Source: Alistipes megaguti
GTDB lineage: Bacteria; Bacteroidota; Bacteroidia; Bacteroidales; Rikenellaceae
DNA length: 64,000 nt
NCBI RefSeq assembly: GCF_900604385.1
Contig: NZ_LR027382.1
Location: forward strand, 1,823,501 to 1,887,500
Direction: 5' to 3'
Of the stretch, positions 16,359-25,972 are shown piece by piece (the first letter of the stretch is position 1; the number at the start of each line of letters is the position of its first letter). The notes under the pieces are model-generated. The model was not told the DNA's origin. It saw nothing but the letters and a program-made list of their open reading frames with translations, and did no database searches. The position numbers and the translations under genes are program-made.

Positions 16359-18683
16359 ATGAAAAGACGAAATGATCTGTTGATGCGGACCCTGGGGCCG
16401 ATGGCCCTGTGCGCAAGCCTTCTGGCGTGTGCGGAGTCTCCCGAGACGATTCCGGGGGATGCCGACTCGGGCGGGGTGGTCCGGATTTCGGCCACGTCGT
16501 TCGCCCCGGGCGGCGACGCCCCGGCGGTGGCGGGCGAGGCGGCGGTCGGAAGGGTCGACGCCTACCTCTTCGAGGCGGAGCGTCTGACGCGGATCTTTAG
16601 TGAGCTCCCGCTCGTGGGATCGGGCTGCAGCCTGCAGCTCGAAAGCCTCTCGGGGCGGCTCTACGTGGTGGCCGACTGCCGCCCGGAGCTTCTCGACGCG
16701 GCGCCGGAAGAGGGTCTCTCCGAGCAGGAGTGGCTCGCCGCGACGATCGGCGGTGACTCCCCGGCGGCCGAGCGCTTCTCGACCGCACGGCTCGATCTCT
16801 CGGAGGTGACGCCCGGCACGGCCTCCGTACCGCTGGCGCTGACCCACGGTACGGCCCGCGTCGACCTGCGGCTGCGGGTGGCCGGGGAGGCCGAAGTCCG
16901 TTCGATCACCTTCGCCGATGCCGCTTGTGCGGGGCCTCTCTGGAGCCGTGACGGGGCCGCCGTGAAGACCGGCACCGCCCTGCGCGATCTGGAGATCCGG
17001 CCGGAGACTCCCCTTGCGGAGGATACCCCCGCGGTGGCCTACCTCTACGAACAGGACAACGCCTCGCTGCGCGTGCGCCTGGAGGCGGAGATCGACGGCA
17101 AGCCCTCCTCGCTGGAGGGGGCGCTGCCGCGGCCGCTGCTCCGCAACCGCATCTATACGGTGACCGTGCGCAAGGATGCGACCGATACGGATGCCCGGCT
17201 GACGGTCGAGGCGTGGGGCGACGGCGGCGAGACGCCGCTCGATCCCGATCTCGACACTCCGCTGACGGTCGACACGGAGCGTTCGGAACTCCCCGACGGG
17301 GTGCGGGTCGAGGATGGAGGGTCGACCCTTGTGCTGCCCTACACCGAGACCGAGGTGATGCTGGCCGTGGCGTGCGACAGCCAGCTGGAGGTGATCCCGA
17401 TGCCGGATTTCCCGCTGGTGGTCGAGGAGGTATCGACGGGTGCTACGCCCGAGGATATCAACCTCTTCCGGATCCGCAAGGGGCTCTTCGCCCCGAACCG
17501 CGAGGCGGCCGAGGTGCCGCTGCGCTTCCGCCGCAAGGGGCTCGAACAGTTCTACCCCGAGGAGCGGATCCTGCTGGTGCTGGAGGCCAACCCTTCGCGT
17601 ACGCAGGGGGCGCTGGAGTTCGACAATGCCGAACACACGGTCGATTTCGAACGCTATATTGACAACGAGTTGGGTCGCTTCGTACTGGCTCAGGGCAAAC
17701 GCCTCGAGGTGGAGTTCGATCCGGGGGAGGATCCGTGGATCCGCCTCTCGGAAGCCGACGGCGACGCCCGGACGGTGCGTGTGGTGGCCGGCTGGCGCCC
17801 GAACGACCCGACGGCCGACGGACGCCGTCAGGCGGCCCGCCTGGTGGTGAGCAACCTTGAGGTCGGTTCGCAGCGCGAGGTTTACACCGTCGTGCGCCGC
17901 AACTGGGGACTCCCGGTGACGTGGTTCCACGGCGTGTGGTGGTGCAAGTACAACGCCCGGGGCCGTTCGCGCCACTTCGAGGATCAGATCCTCTCGTCGG
18001 CCGACCCGGCCGTCGAGGCCGGCAAGAGCCTCTACGAATACCTGGGCTCCTGCTCGCCCGAGGAGTACTTCGACCTCTGGGGCTGGGGCTATCAGGGCGA
18101 CAGCGGCCAGGGGCTGAAGGTCGTCGAGCAGGACGGCAAGGCCGTGCTCGAGGGTTTCTCGACCGACGTGACCGTACATATCAACAAACTGCCGGCCGAC
18201 GCCCTCTCGCCCGACGGCTACGAGCTTCCCTCGATGGAGGAGTTCAACCGCGTCTTTGACGCCACGGACTACATCTGGATGATGTGGAGCGGTTCGCATA
18301 CGCTCCGCACCCCCTGGGAGGGCCATTCGGCCATCAAGCGCACGCAGCAGCGGCGCAGCGACGTCACGGTCGGCTCGCTGACGCTCAACGAACTGATCAG
18401 CGTGCGGATGTGGAGCCCCGACTTCCCCGATGACGAGGGGATCACCTGGTACGGCGCTGCCGCACAGTGGAATGCCGACGGCATCCGCCACTCGAACCAC
18501 TACAACAACATCCTCTTCGGCGTCCATTCGCCTGAAGGCTCGGGTTGGTACATCATCGGCGGCATGACCAACCTCTACATGACCAGGAACGGCGCCGGTC
18601 CGAAGGATACGCGCACGCTGCGCTTCAAGAAGTCGGCCGTGGAGTATGTCTACGGCCCCGACGCCGACCGCCCGATGCGATGA
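16359..18683 (+). CDS. Large fimbrillin-like lipoprotein, putative pilus tip or adhesin (paralogue)
   Basis: The 774-residue product has a lipoprotein signal ending LLAC. Its N-terminal domain (about 25-300) is a clear paralogue of the 301-residue fimbrillin: both contain edTPAV.Y.YEQ.N.sl.v..eaEIDGk and NRIYTVTVRKD. The middle domain contains ALEFDNAEHTVDFERYIDNE, matched in the 752-residue protein by LSFDDAELCDFGRYIEGE. The C-terminal part (about 500-774) has RRNWGLPVTWFHGVWWCKYN and RHFEDQ. It is the last gene of the operon; a hairpin at 18769 probably ends the transcript. Confidence 0.78.
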   Translation: MKRRNDLLMRTLGPMALCASLLACAESPETIPGDADSGGVVRISATSFAPGGDAPAVAGEAAVGRVDAYLFEAERLTRIFSELPLVGSGCSLQLESLSGRLYVVADCRPELLDAAPEEGLSEQEWLAATIGGDSPAAERFSTARLDLSEVTPGTASVPLALTHGTARVDLRLRVAGEAEVRSITFADAACAGPLWSRDGAAVKTGTALRDLEIRPETPLAEDTPAVAYLYEQDNASLRVRLEAEIDGKPSSLEGALPRPLLRNRIYTVTVRKDATDTDARLTVEAWGDGGETPLDPDLDTPLTVDTERSELPDGVRVEDGGSTLVLPYTETEVMLAVACDSQLEVIPMPDFPLVVEEVSTGATPEDINLFRIRKGLFAPNREAAEVPLRFRRKGLEQFYPEERILLVLEANPSRTQGALEFDNAEHTVDFERYIDNELGRFVLAQGKRLEVEFDPGEDPWIRLSEADGDARTVRVVAGWRPNDPTADGRRQAARLVVSNLEVGSQREVYTVVRRNWGLPVTWFHGVWWCKYNARGRSRHFEDQILSSADPAVEAGKSLYEYLGSCSPEEYFDLWGWGYQGDSGQGLKVVEQDGKAVLEGFSTDVTVHINKLPADALSPDGYELPSMEEFNRVFDATDYIWMMWSGSHTLRTPWEGHSAIKRTQQRRSDVTVGSLTLNELISVRMWSPDFPDDEGITWYGAAAQWNADGIRHSNHYNNILFGVHSPEGSGWYIIGGMTNLYMTRNGAGPKDTRTLRFKKSAVEYVYGPDADRPMR

Positions 18684-18740
18684 GTCCTCCGCCGCCCGAT
18701 GGCTGTGAAGGATCCTCCGCCACCCGACGGACACGACCGC
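18668..18740 (+). repeat. Short degenerate repeat at the end of the fimbrial operon
   Basis: TCCTCCGCCGCCCGATGG (from 18685) and TCCTCCGCCACCCGACGG (from 18713) lie exactly 28 bases apart, four times seven. A related CCGCCCGATG overlaps the end of the coding region at 18668. Confidence 0.5.
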
Positions 18741-18768
18741 CGCTTTGCCGGCCGGACGTCCCGATTCC

Positions 18769-18808
18769 GAATCACCCCTGCTCCTTTCGGGACAGGGGTG
18801 ATTCGCTT
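18769..18808 (+). terminator. Probable terminator of the fimbrial operon
   Basis: GAATCACCCCTG and CAGGGGTGATTC form a perfect 12-base-pair stem with a 12-base loop. Only a weak T-rich run follows, so termination may be partial. Confidence 0.65.
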
Positions 18809-18896
18809 TCCCGGACGCGATGATCGTTTTTCACCCGAAATTCGTCATTTGCGGATAAATTGTCGCCGGCAAATGCGGTTTATTCGTAATCTTTTA

Positions 18897-18904
18897 TATA
18901 TTTG
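18897..18904 (+). promoter_or_regulatory. -7 promoter box of the V/A-ATPase operon
   Basis: TATATTTG fits TAnnTTTG and lies 37 bases before the subunit E ATG. The surrounding sequence is AT-rich compared with its neighbours. Confidence 0.65.
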
Positions 18905-18941
18905 TAGGCGCATTTGAAAAACAAAATCAAAACACGATAAC

Positions 18942-19559
18942 ATGATGGAAAACAAACTGCAGGAGTTGACCCGCAAACTCTACGACGAAGGGTTGGAGAA
19001 AGGTCGTGCCGATGCCGACCGGCTGATCGCCGATGCCAAGGCCCAGGCGCAGAAGATCCTCGCGGAGGCCGAGACCCGCGCCGCCGGGATCGTCCGCGCT
19101 GCCGAGTCCCGCGCCGAGGATGTGGAGAAGAACACCATGACCGAGATCGCTCTGGCCGGACGGCAGGCCGTCTCGAAGATCAAGTCCGAGATCGCCACGA
19201 TGATCGTCACCAAGGCTACGGCCGAAGGGGTCAAGTCCGCGGCGCTCGATCCGAAGTTCCTCGAGGAGATGCTCATCGCCGTGGCCCGCAACTGGAACGG
19301 TGCCGAGGCGGGCAAGGTGACGCTCGAAGCCCTGCTCCCGGAGGATGCCCGTCAGACACTCGACGCCGCCTTTGCCAAGAGCGCCCGTGCGCTGCTCGAT
19401 GCCGGCATCGAGGTGGGGTGGTCCCGCGAGGTGAAGACCGGATTCAAGATCGGCGCCAAGGAGGGCGGTTACTACATCTCCTTCACGGATGCCGATCTGG
19501 AGGCCCTGCTGGGCGAATACCTCCGCGACAAGGTCTATCAACTCCTCTTCAAGGCTTAG
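18942..19559 (+). CDS. atpE: V/A-type ATP synthase subunit E
   Basis: Subunit E forms a peripheral stalk of V/A-type rotary ATPases. The 205-residue product has a long N-terminal helix rich in Ala, Lys and Glu (about 1-75, e.g. LIADAKAQAQKILAEAETRA), typical of the stalk coiled coil, and a C-terminal alpha/beta head (about 110-205) that contacts the catalytic ring. It is the first gene of the operon and is followed after three bases by the DUF2764 gene. No separate G/H stalk partner gene is visible in this operon. Confidence 0.92.
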   Translation: MMENKLQELTRKLYDEGLEKGRADADRLIADAKAQAQKILAEAETRAAGIVRAAESRAEDVEKNTMTEIALAGRQAVSKIKSEIATMIVTKATAEGVKSAALDPKFLEEMLIAVARNWNGAEAGKVTLEALLPEDARQTLDAAFAKSARALLDAGIEVGWSREVKTGFKIGAKEGGYYISFTDADLEALLGEYLRDKVYQLLFKA

Positions 19560-19562
19560 GGC

Positions 19563-20399
19563 ATGTTCGCAACCCAATACTATACGCTGGTTGCCTCGCT
19601 GAGAGAGTACGCGCTCGATGCCGATACGAAGGGCTTCGATGCCCGCGAGATCATCGACTCGATTCTCGAAGGGGTCTCGGCCGCCGATGCCCGCCGCGTG
19701 CGGCTTCTGTACGGCTACTACGACTGCGAGAATCTGGCGGCCCTGCGCAGCGGCCGGACGGCCTTCAATGAGCTGGGCAACCTCTCGCGCGAGGAGCTCG
19801 AGGAGGAGCTCCGCTCGCCGCAGCGTCTCCCCGAGGCGCTGGCCCGCGTGGTGAGGGCCTACGCCGATCCCGAAGGGGAGGAGGCCGAGTCGGTCGATAC
19901 GGCGCAACGCTTCGAGAAGGAGCTCTTCGAGGCCTATTACGCGGCCTGCGAGGGGTCGCGCAGCCGTTTCCTGCGTGCATGGTCGGCCTTCGACCGCACG
20001 CTGCGCAACGTCACGGCCGCCGTGGCGGCACGTACGGCCGGCCGCAGCATCGACGAGGCGGTGGTCGGCCAGGGCGATGTGGCCGATCAGTTGCGGCGCA
20101 GTTCGGCGGCCGACTTCGGCCTGCGCGGCGAACTGCCCTGGATCGACGCCGTGATCGCCGCCCTGAACGACGAGGCCAACCTCGTCGAGAAGGAGCGTAA
20201 ACTCGATCTGATCCGCTGGTCGGAGGCCGCGGAACTGGCTACGTTCGACTACTTCGACATCGACGCCATCCTCTCCTATCTGGTCCGCGTGAATATCGTG
20301 GCGCGCTGGACGCGGCTCGATGCCCGACGCGGCCGCGAGATGTTCACCCGCCTGATGGCCTCGCTCGACGGCCGGCAGCTCATTGAAAATAAACAATAA
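19563..20399 (+). CDS. DUF2764 family protein of the V/A-ATPase operon
   Basis: The 278-residue product is a DUF2764 protein, a family found in Bacteroidetes and relatives within V/A-ATPase operons. It begins with YYTLVASLREYALDAD and continues with mostly helical sequence, including LLYGYYDCENL and a C-terminal segment FDYFDIDAILSYLVRVNIVARW. The operon has no recognisable subunit C (the funnel that links rotor axle to proteolipid ring), and this helical protein sits where ntpC-like genes lie in other operons. I infer it may replace subunit C; the sequence alone does not prove this. Confidence 0.88.
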   Translation: MFATQYYTLVASLREYALDADTKGFDAREIIDSILEGVSAADARRVRLLYGYYDCENLAALRSGRTAFNELGNLSREELEEELRSPQRLPEALARVVRAYADPEGEEAESVDTAQRFEKELFEAYYAACEGSRSRFLRAWSAFDRTLRNVTAAVAARTAGRSIDEAVVGQGDVADQLRRSSAADFGLRGELPWIDAVIAALNDEANLVEKERKLDLIRWSEAAELATFDYFDIDAILSYLVRVNIVARWTRLDARRGREMFTRLMASLDGRQLIENKQ

Positions 20400-20408
20400 A
20401 ACGATACC

Positions 20409-22163
20409 ATGAAAACTACGGGACGTGTAAACGGTATCATCTCCAACATCGTGATCGTCAAGGCCGACGGACCTGTGGGCCAGAACGAGATCTGCCACGT
20501 GTGGACGGGTGATACGAAGATGATGGCCGAGGTCATCAAGGTCATAGGCGATGCGGCCTATGTACAGGTTTTTGACAGCACGCGCGGGCTGAAGATCGGC
20601 GACCGCGTCGAATTCGAGGGGCACATGCTCGAGGTGACGCTGGCTCCGGGTCTGCTGTCGCGCAACTACGACGGTCTGCAGAACGACCTCGAAAAGATGG
20701 AGGGGTTGTTCATCGCCCGCGGGTCGATCACCGATCCGGTCGATTTCGACGCCGAGTGGGAGTTCACGCCGCTGGCCAAGGCCGGTGACAAGGTCTCGGC
20801 CGCCTCGTGGCTGGGCGAGGTGCAGGAGAAATGGGTGCGCCACAAGATCATGGTCCCCTTCACGATGACGGGCCGCTATACGGTCAAGAGCGTGGCCAAG
20901 GCCGGCAAGTACAAGGTGCGCGACACGGTGGCCGTGGTGACCGACGACGAGGGCCGCGACCACGAGATCACGATGGTGCAGAAGTGGCCCGTCAAGCAGG
21001 CCATCCGCTGCTACACGGAGAAGCCGCGTCCGTCGCGCGTCATGGAGACCGGCGTGCGCGCCATCGACACCTTCAACCCCATGGCCGAGGGCGGTACGGG
21101 ATTCATCCCCGGGCCGTTCGGCGCCGGCAAGACCGTGCTGCAGCACGCCATCTCGAAACAGGCCGATGCCGACGTGATCATCATGGTGGCCTGCGGCGAG
21201 CGAGCCAACGAGGTGGTGGAGATCTTCAAGGAGTTCCCCGAACTGGTCGATCCCCGCACGGGCCACAAGCTGATGGAGCGTACGATCATCATCTGCAATA
21301 CGTCGAACATGCCCGTTGCGGCGCGTGAGGCGTCGGTCTACACGGGTATGACGATCGGCGAGTACTACCGTTCAATGGGTCTGAAGGTGCTGGTCATGGC
21401 CGACTCGACGTCGCGCTGGGCTCAGGCGCTGCGCGAGATGTCGAACCGTCTGGAGGAGCTTCCGGGTCAGGACGCCTTCCCGATGGACCTCTCGGCCATC
21501 ATCTCGAACTTCTACTCGCGCGCCGGTCTGGTGAAGCTGACCAACGGCGAGACGGGTTCGGTCACCTTCCTCGGTACGGTGTCGCCCGCCGGCGGTAACC
21601 TCAAGGAGCCCGTCACCGAATCGACCAAGAAGGCCGCGCGCTGCTTCTACGCCCTTTCGCAGGGGCGCGCCGACTCGAAGCGCTACCCGGCCATCGACCC
21701 GCTGGACTCCTACTCGAAATACCTCGAATACCCGGAGATCCGCGAATACCTCGACGGCCATATCGAGAAGAACTGGGTCGACCTGGTCTATGCCGGCAAG
21801 ACGATCGTGCAGCGCGGCAAGGAGGCCAACGACCAGATCAACATTCTGGGTGACGACGGTGTGCCGGTCGAGTACCACGAGCGCTTCTGGAAGTCGGAGC
21901 TGCTCGACTTCGTCATCCTGCAGCAGGACGCCTTCGACGCCATCGACGCCAACTGCCCGATCGAGCGTCAGAAGATGATGTACGAGATGGTGCTGGGAAT
22001 CTGCCGGAAGGAGTTCTCGTTTGCCGATTTCGAGCAGTGCTCGCAGTTCTTCAAGGGGTTGATCAACCTCTTCCGCCAGATGAACTACTCGGAGTGGAAG
22101 TCGGAGAAGTTCGAGAACTACAAACGACAGATCGAAGAGTATGTGAGTGAAAAAAACAACTAA
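20409..22163 (+). CDS. atpA: V/A-type ATP synthase subunit A (catalytic)
   Basis: Subunit A hydrolyses or makes ATP in the headpiece. The 584-residue product has the N-terminal beta barrel, the A-type bulge domain (about 110-190), the Walker A motif GPFGAGKTVLQ (about residues 235-245), the catalytic Glu in ACGERANEV, and the Walker B region VLVMADSTSRWAQALRE. The C-terminal helical domain is complete. Length matches the family. It is 9 bases after the DUF2764 gene and 3 bases before subunit B. Confidence 0.97.
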   Translation: MKTTGRVNGIISNIVIVKADGPVGQNEICHVWTGDTKMMAEVIKVIGDAAYVQVFDSTRGLKIGDRVEFEGHMLEVTLAPGLLSRNYDGLQNDLEKMEGLFIARGSITDPVDFDAEWEFTPLAKAGDKVSAASWLGEVQEKWVRHKIMVPFTMTGRYTVKSVAKAGKYKVRDTVAVVTDDEGRDHEITMVQKWPVKQAIRCYTEKPRPSRVMETGVRAIDTFNPMAEGGTGFIPGPFGAGKTVLQHAISKQADADVIIMVACGERANEVVEIFKEFPELVDPRTGHKLMERTIIICNTSNMPVAAREASVYTGMTIGEYYRSMGLKVLVMADSTSRWAQALREMSNRLEELPGQDAFPMDLSAIISNFYSRAGLVKLTNGETGSVTFLGTVSPAGGNLKEPVTESTKKAARCFYALSQGRADSKRYPAIDPLDSYSKYLEYPEIREYLDGHIEKNWVDLVYAGKTIVQRGKEANDQINILGDDGVPVEYHERFWKSELLDFVILQQDAFDAIDANCPIERQKMMYEMVLGICRKEFSFADFEQCSQFFKGLINLFRQMNYSEWKSEKFENYKRQIEEYVSEKNN

Positions 22164-22166
22164 GCC

Positions 22167-23489
22167 ATGACAACACGCGCATTTCAGAAGATATATACCC
22201 GCATTGACAACATCACCAAGGCCACGGTGACGCTCCGGGCCCAGGGGGTCGGCAACGACGAACTGGCCACCGTGGGCGGCAAACTGGCCCAGGTGGTGAA
22301 GATTATGGGCGAGAACGTGACGCTTCAGGTTTTCGCCGGCACCGAGGGCCTCGCGACCGATTCGGAGGTCATCTTCCACGGCGAACCGCCGAAGCTGCGA
22401 GTTTCGGACGCCCTGGCCGGGCGCTTCTTCAACGCCTACGGCGAACCGCTCGAGGGCGGTGAGATCGTCGAGGGCGAGGCCCGCGAGATCGGCGGCCCGA
22501 CGGTCAACCCCTTCAAGCGTATCCAGCCCTCGGAGCTCATCGCAACGGGTATCGCCGGCATCGACCTCAACAACACGATCGTCACGGGCCAGAAGATCCC
22601 CTTCTTCGCCGACCCGGACCAGCCCTACAACGCCGTGATGGCCAACGTGGCCCTGCGTGCCAAGGCCGACAAGATCATCCTGGGCGGCATGGGTCTGACG
22701 AACGACGACTTCCTCTACTTCAAGTCAGTCTTCGAGAATGCCGGTGCGCTGGACCGCATCGTCTCGTTCGTCAACACGACGGAGAATCCGCCGGTCGAGC
22801 GTCTGCTTGTCCCGGACATGGCGCTGACGGCGGCCGAATACTTCGCCGTCGACAAGGGCGAGAAGGTGCTGGTGCTGTTGACGGACATGACGCTCTACGC
22901 CGATGCCCTGGCCATCGTCTCGAACCGTATGGACCAGATCCCCTCGAAGGACTCGATGCCCGGATCGCTCTATTCGGATCTGGCGAAGATCTACGAGAAG
23001 GCCGTGCAGCTGCCCAACGGCGGTTCGATCACCATCATCGCCGTGACGACCCTTTCGGGCGGCGACATCACGCACGCTGTGCCCGACAACACGGGTTACA
23101 TTACGGAGGGTCAGTTGTTCCTGCGCAACGATTCGGATACGGGCAAGGTGATCGTCGACCCGTTCCGTTCGCTGTCGCGTCTGAAGCAGTTGGTCATCGG
23201 CAAGAAGACGCGTGAGGACCATCCGCAGGTGATGAACGCCTGCGTGCGTCTGTATGCCGACGCAGCCAACGCCAAGACGAAGCTCGAAAACGGTTTCGAC
23301 CTGTCGGACTACGACGAACGGGCCCTGAAATTCGCCCGCGACTACTCGGAAAAACTGCTGGCGATCGACGTCAACATCGGCATCACGGAGATGCTCGACA
23401 CGGCGTGGAGCCTCTTTGCGAAGTACTTCTCGAAGGAGGAGGTCGCCATCAAGGAGGAACTCATCAGGAAATACTGGAAGGAGGCGTAA
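22167..23489 (+). CDS. atpB: V/A-type ATP synthase subunit B (regulatory)
   Basis: Subunit B alternates with A in the headpiece and shapes the nucleotide sites without catalysing. The 440-residue product follows the family plan: N-terminal barrel, nucleotide-binding-like core without a Walker A GxxxxGKT motif (here VTGQKIPFFADPDQPYN), the conserved segment VLLTDMTLYADALAIVSNRMD, and SGGDITHAVPDNTGYITEGQ. The gene overlaps none of its neighbours and lies 3 bases after subunit A and 6 bases before subunit D. Confidence 0.97.
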   Translation: MTTRAFQKIYTRIDNITKATVTLRAQGVGNDELATVGGKLAQVVKIMGENVTLQVFAGTEGLATDSEVIFHGEPPKLRVSDALAGRFFNAYGEPLEGGEIVEGEAREIGGPTVNPFKRIQPSELIATGIAGIDLNNTIVTGQKIPFFADPDQPYNAVMANVALRAKADKIILGGMGLTNDDFLYFKSVFENAGALDRIVSFVNTTENPPVERLLVPDMALTAAEYFAVDKGEKVLVLLTDMTLYADALAIVSNRMDQIPSKDSMPGSLYSDLAKIYEKAVQLPNGGSITIIAVTTLSGGDITHAVPDNTGYITEGQLFLRNDSDTGKVIVDPFRSLSRLKQLVIGKKTREDHPQVMNACVRLYADAANAKTKLENGFDLSDYDERALKFARDYSEKLLAIDVNIGITEMLDTAWSLFAKYFSKEEVAIKEELIRKYWKEA

Positions 23490-23495
23490 AAGAAG

Positions 23496-24104
23496 ATGGC
23501 CATCAAGTTCCAATACAACAAGACCTCGCTGGGCGAACTCGGTAAGCAGCTGAAAATGCGGCAGAAGGCCCTTCCGACGATCAAGAGCAAGGAGTCGGCG
23601 CTGCGTTCCGAGGTGAAGAAGGCGAAGGACTCCGCAGGCGACTACCGTCGGCAGCTCGAAGCCCTGAAGGCCGAGTACGACTACATGGTGTCGTTGTGGG
23701 GAGAGTTTGACAGTGACCTGCTCCGCATTGCGGATGTGGATCTGGCCGAGCGCAAGATCGCCGGTGTCCGCATCCCCGAGCTGGAGGGGGTCCGCTTCGA
23801 GGAGAAGGCCTACGACCTCTTCTCCTCGCCGGCGTGGTTTGCCGACGGGGTGGGGATCCTCAAGCGGCTGGCACGCCTGGGCCTCGAATACGAGGTCTAT
23901 GTGCGGCGCATGGAGCTGCTGGATTTCGCCCGCCGCAAGACCACGCAGAAGGTGAATCTCTACGAAAAGGTGCAGATCCCGGGCTATGAGGATGCCATCC
24001 GCAAGATCAAGCGCTTCATGGAGGACGAGGAGAACCTTTCGAAATCGGCCCAGAAGATCGTCAAAAACAAACAACAGGCTGCCGGGGAGGGCGCTCTGCT
24101 ATGA
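23496..24104 (+). CDS. atpD: V/A-type ATP synthase subunit D (central axle)
   Basis: Subunit D is the coiled-coil rotor axle inside the A3B3 ring. The 202-residue product has long N- and C-terminal helices (KFQYNKTSLGELGKQLKMRQ at the start and TTQKVNLYEKVQIPGYEDAI near the end), the paired-helix pattern of the family. NVNLYEKVQIP-like sequence is a strongly conserved subunit D block. The stop codon overlaps the start of the subunit I gene by four bases (ATGA). No subunit F gene, its usual partner, is visible. Confidence 0.94.
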   Translation: MAIKFQYNKTSLGELGKQLKMRQKALPTIKSKESALRSEVKKAKDSAGDYRRQLEALKAEYDYMVSLWGEFDSDLLRIADVDLAERKIAGVRIPELEGVRFEEKAYDLFSSPAWFADGVGILKRLARLGLEYEVYVRRMELLDFARRKTTQKVNLYEKVQIPGYEDAIRKIKRFMEDEENLSKSAQKIVKNKQQAAGEGALL

Positions 24105-25939
24105 TAGCCAGAATGTCGAAATACGACTTTGTGCTCTATGCGGCACAGAGCGAGGATTTCATCACCCGGCTGCGTGAGCTCGGGCTGGTGGACATCACCA
24201 CCACGGGGTGGGAACCCTCGGAGGAGGACCGGCAGCTGCTGCTCGACATCGAGGGTTGCACGAAGGCCGCGGAGTTCCTCAAGGCGTTCCGCGCCGACAG
24301 AAGCCACGATGCCCTGCGCGGCGAACCCTTTGCCTCGGGGCGCGAGGCCTACGAACACTATGCCGCGGCGCAGCGCGAAGCAACCGCCATCCGCACGGAG
24401 ATCGCACGGCTGGAGAAGGCGGCCGACGAGTTGCGTCCGTGGGGCGCGTTCGATGCGGAGCGCACGGCGCAGCTGGCGGCCGACGGCGTTGTGCTGCGTT
24501 ATTTCTCGGTGCAGCGCAGTACGTTCGACAAGATGAAGGAGGAGTGGGCGGACAGCTATACGCTCTCGGAGATCTCGCGCACGGATGCTGCGGTATGGTT
24601 CGTCGTGGTGACGGCTCCGGGTGAGGAGGTGGCCATCGACGCCCAGGAGATGAAGACCCCTCAGATGGATATCCGCGAGGCGGAGCGCCGTCTGGCGGCC
24701 GAGCGGGAGCGTCTGTCGGCGCTCGACGCGGAATTTGCCCGTGTGGCGGCCTCCGAAGAGCTGCTGGCACAGTATGCCGCCGAACTCAGGGAGCGGCTGC
24801 AGGGCGTGCGCGTCGAGGCGACGGCCCGGCACGAAGCCGACGGCTCGCTGGTGATCATGGAGGGGTGGGCCGAGACCGAAACCTCGGCGAAGGTCGACGC
24901 GCTGCTCGAGGCGTACCCCAATGTCGTCTGGCTCAAGAGCGACCCGACGCCCGAGGACGATACGCCCGTCAAGCTGAAGAACAACCGCTTTGCGCGGATC
25001 TTCGAGATGATCGGCGACCTCTACGCCCGGCCGAAGTACGGCACGCTGGATCTGACGCCCTTCTTCGCGCCGTTCTACATGCTCTTCTTCGGCATCTGTC
25101 TGAACGATGCCGGATACGGTCTGGTATTGCTGGCCGCGGGACTCTTCATGCTGTACAAGTTCCGCGAGCCAGGCATGATGCGCCGCGCCGCGTGGTTCGC
25201 CACGCTGTGCGCCCTGACGACGGTCGTCTTCGGCGCCATCTGCGGCTCGTTCTTCGGTCTGAGCCTCAACGAGTACTTCCCCTCGATCCCGTTCTTCGAC
25301 TTCCAGGGCAAGTTCTTCATCATCTCGCTGGTGATCGGTCTGGTGCAGATCCTCTTCGGCATGGCGCTCAACATCTGGACGACGACGCGCTGCTTCGGCA
25401 TCACGCACGCCTTCGGGCAGTTGGGATGGTTCATCATCCTCGTCTCGTGCTCGCTGGCCGTGGCGCTGCCCATGGCCGGGATCACGATTCCGGGCTTCAC
25501 GTCCGGGTCGGTGGCCTTCTACGTGGCGCTGGGAATCGGCGGTGTGCTGCTGCTGGTGCTCAACAACCCGCGGCGCAATCCGCTCGTTAACGTCGGAGCC
25601 GGACTGTGGGATCTCTACAACAACATCACCGGCCTGCTGAGCGACGTGCTGTCGTACATCCGTCTGTTCGCCATCGGACTGTCGGGCGGTGTGCTGGCAC
25701 TGGTCTTCAATACGCTGGCCGAGGGCTTCGTCCCCGAGGGCGCCAACATCGTGGTGCGGCTGCTGGTGATGATTCCGATCCTGCTGATCGGCCATGGCAT
25801 CAACCTCTTCATGTCGACCATCTCGTCGTTCGTTCACCCGATGCGACTCACCTTCGTGGAGTTCTTCAAGAACGCCGGCTTCGAGATGGCCTCGCGGTCG
25901 TTCGACCCCATCCGCAAAATGGACAAGACAAACGAATAA
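24101..25939 (+). CDS. atpI: V/A-type ATP synthase subunit I (membrane stator)
   Basis: Subunit I is the membrane stator (subunit a equivalent) that provides the ion half-channels. The 612-residue product has a cytosolic coiled-coil region (about 1-300) and a C-terminal membrane domain with about seven hydrophobic segments, beginning near FFAPFYMLFFGICLNDAGYG. The conserved Arg of the channel probably lies in the segment SYIRLFAIGLSGGVLAL. It starts within the stop region of subunit D, indicating translational coupling, and is followed after 33 bases by the proteolipid gene. Confidence 0.95.
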   Translation: MIARMSKYDFVLYAAQSEDFITRLRELGLVDITTTGWEPSEEDRQLLLDIEGCTKAAEFLKAFRADRSHDALRGEPFASGREAYEHYAAAQREATAIRTEIARLEKAADELRPWGAFDAERTAQLAADGVVLRYFSVQRSTFDKMKEEWADSYTLSEISRTDAAVWFVVVTAPGEEVAIDAQEMKTPQMDIREAERRLAAERERLSALDAEFARVAASEELLAQYAAELRERLQGVRVEATARHEADGSLVIMEGWAETETSAKVDALLEAYPNVVWLKSDPTPEDDTPVKLKNNRFARIFEMIGDLYARPKYGTLDLTPFFAPFYMLFFGICLNDAGYGLVLLAAGLFMLYKFREPGMMRRAAWFATLCALTTVVFGAICGSFFGLSLNEYFPSIPFFDFQGKFFIISLVIGLVQILFGMALNIWTTTRCFGITHAFGQLGWFIILVSCSLAVALPMAGITIPGFTSGSVAFYVALGIGGVLLLVLNNPRRNPLVNVGAGLWDLYNNITGLLSDVLSYIRLFAIGLSGGVLALVFNTLAEGFVPEGANIVVRLLVMIPILLIGHGINLFMSTISSFVHPMRLTFVEFFKNAGFEMASRSFDPIRKMDKTNE

Positions 25940-25972
25940 ACAAAACAATAATCAAAAACTTTTCAAAACACT

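Noticed and set aside
15360..18734. 1124-codon open frame on the minus strand across the fimbrillin genes
   Set aside because: Arg/His/Leu-rich shadow translation; the plus-strand genes have signal peptides and paralogous domains.
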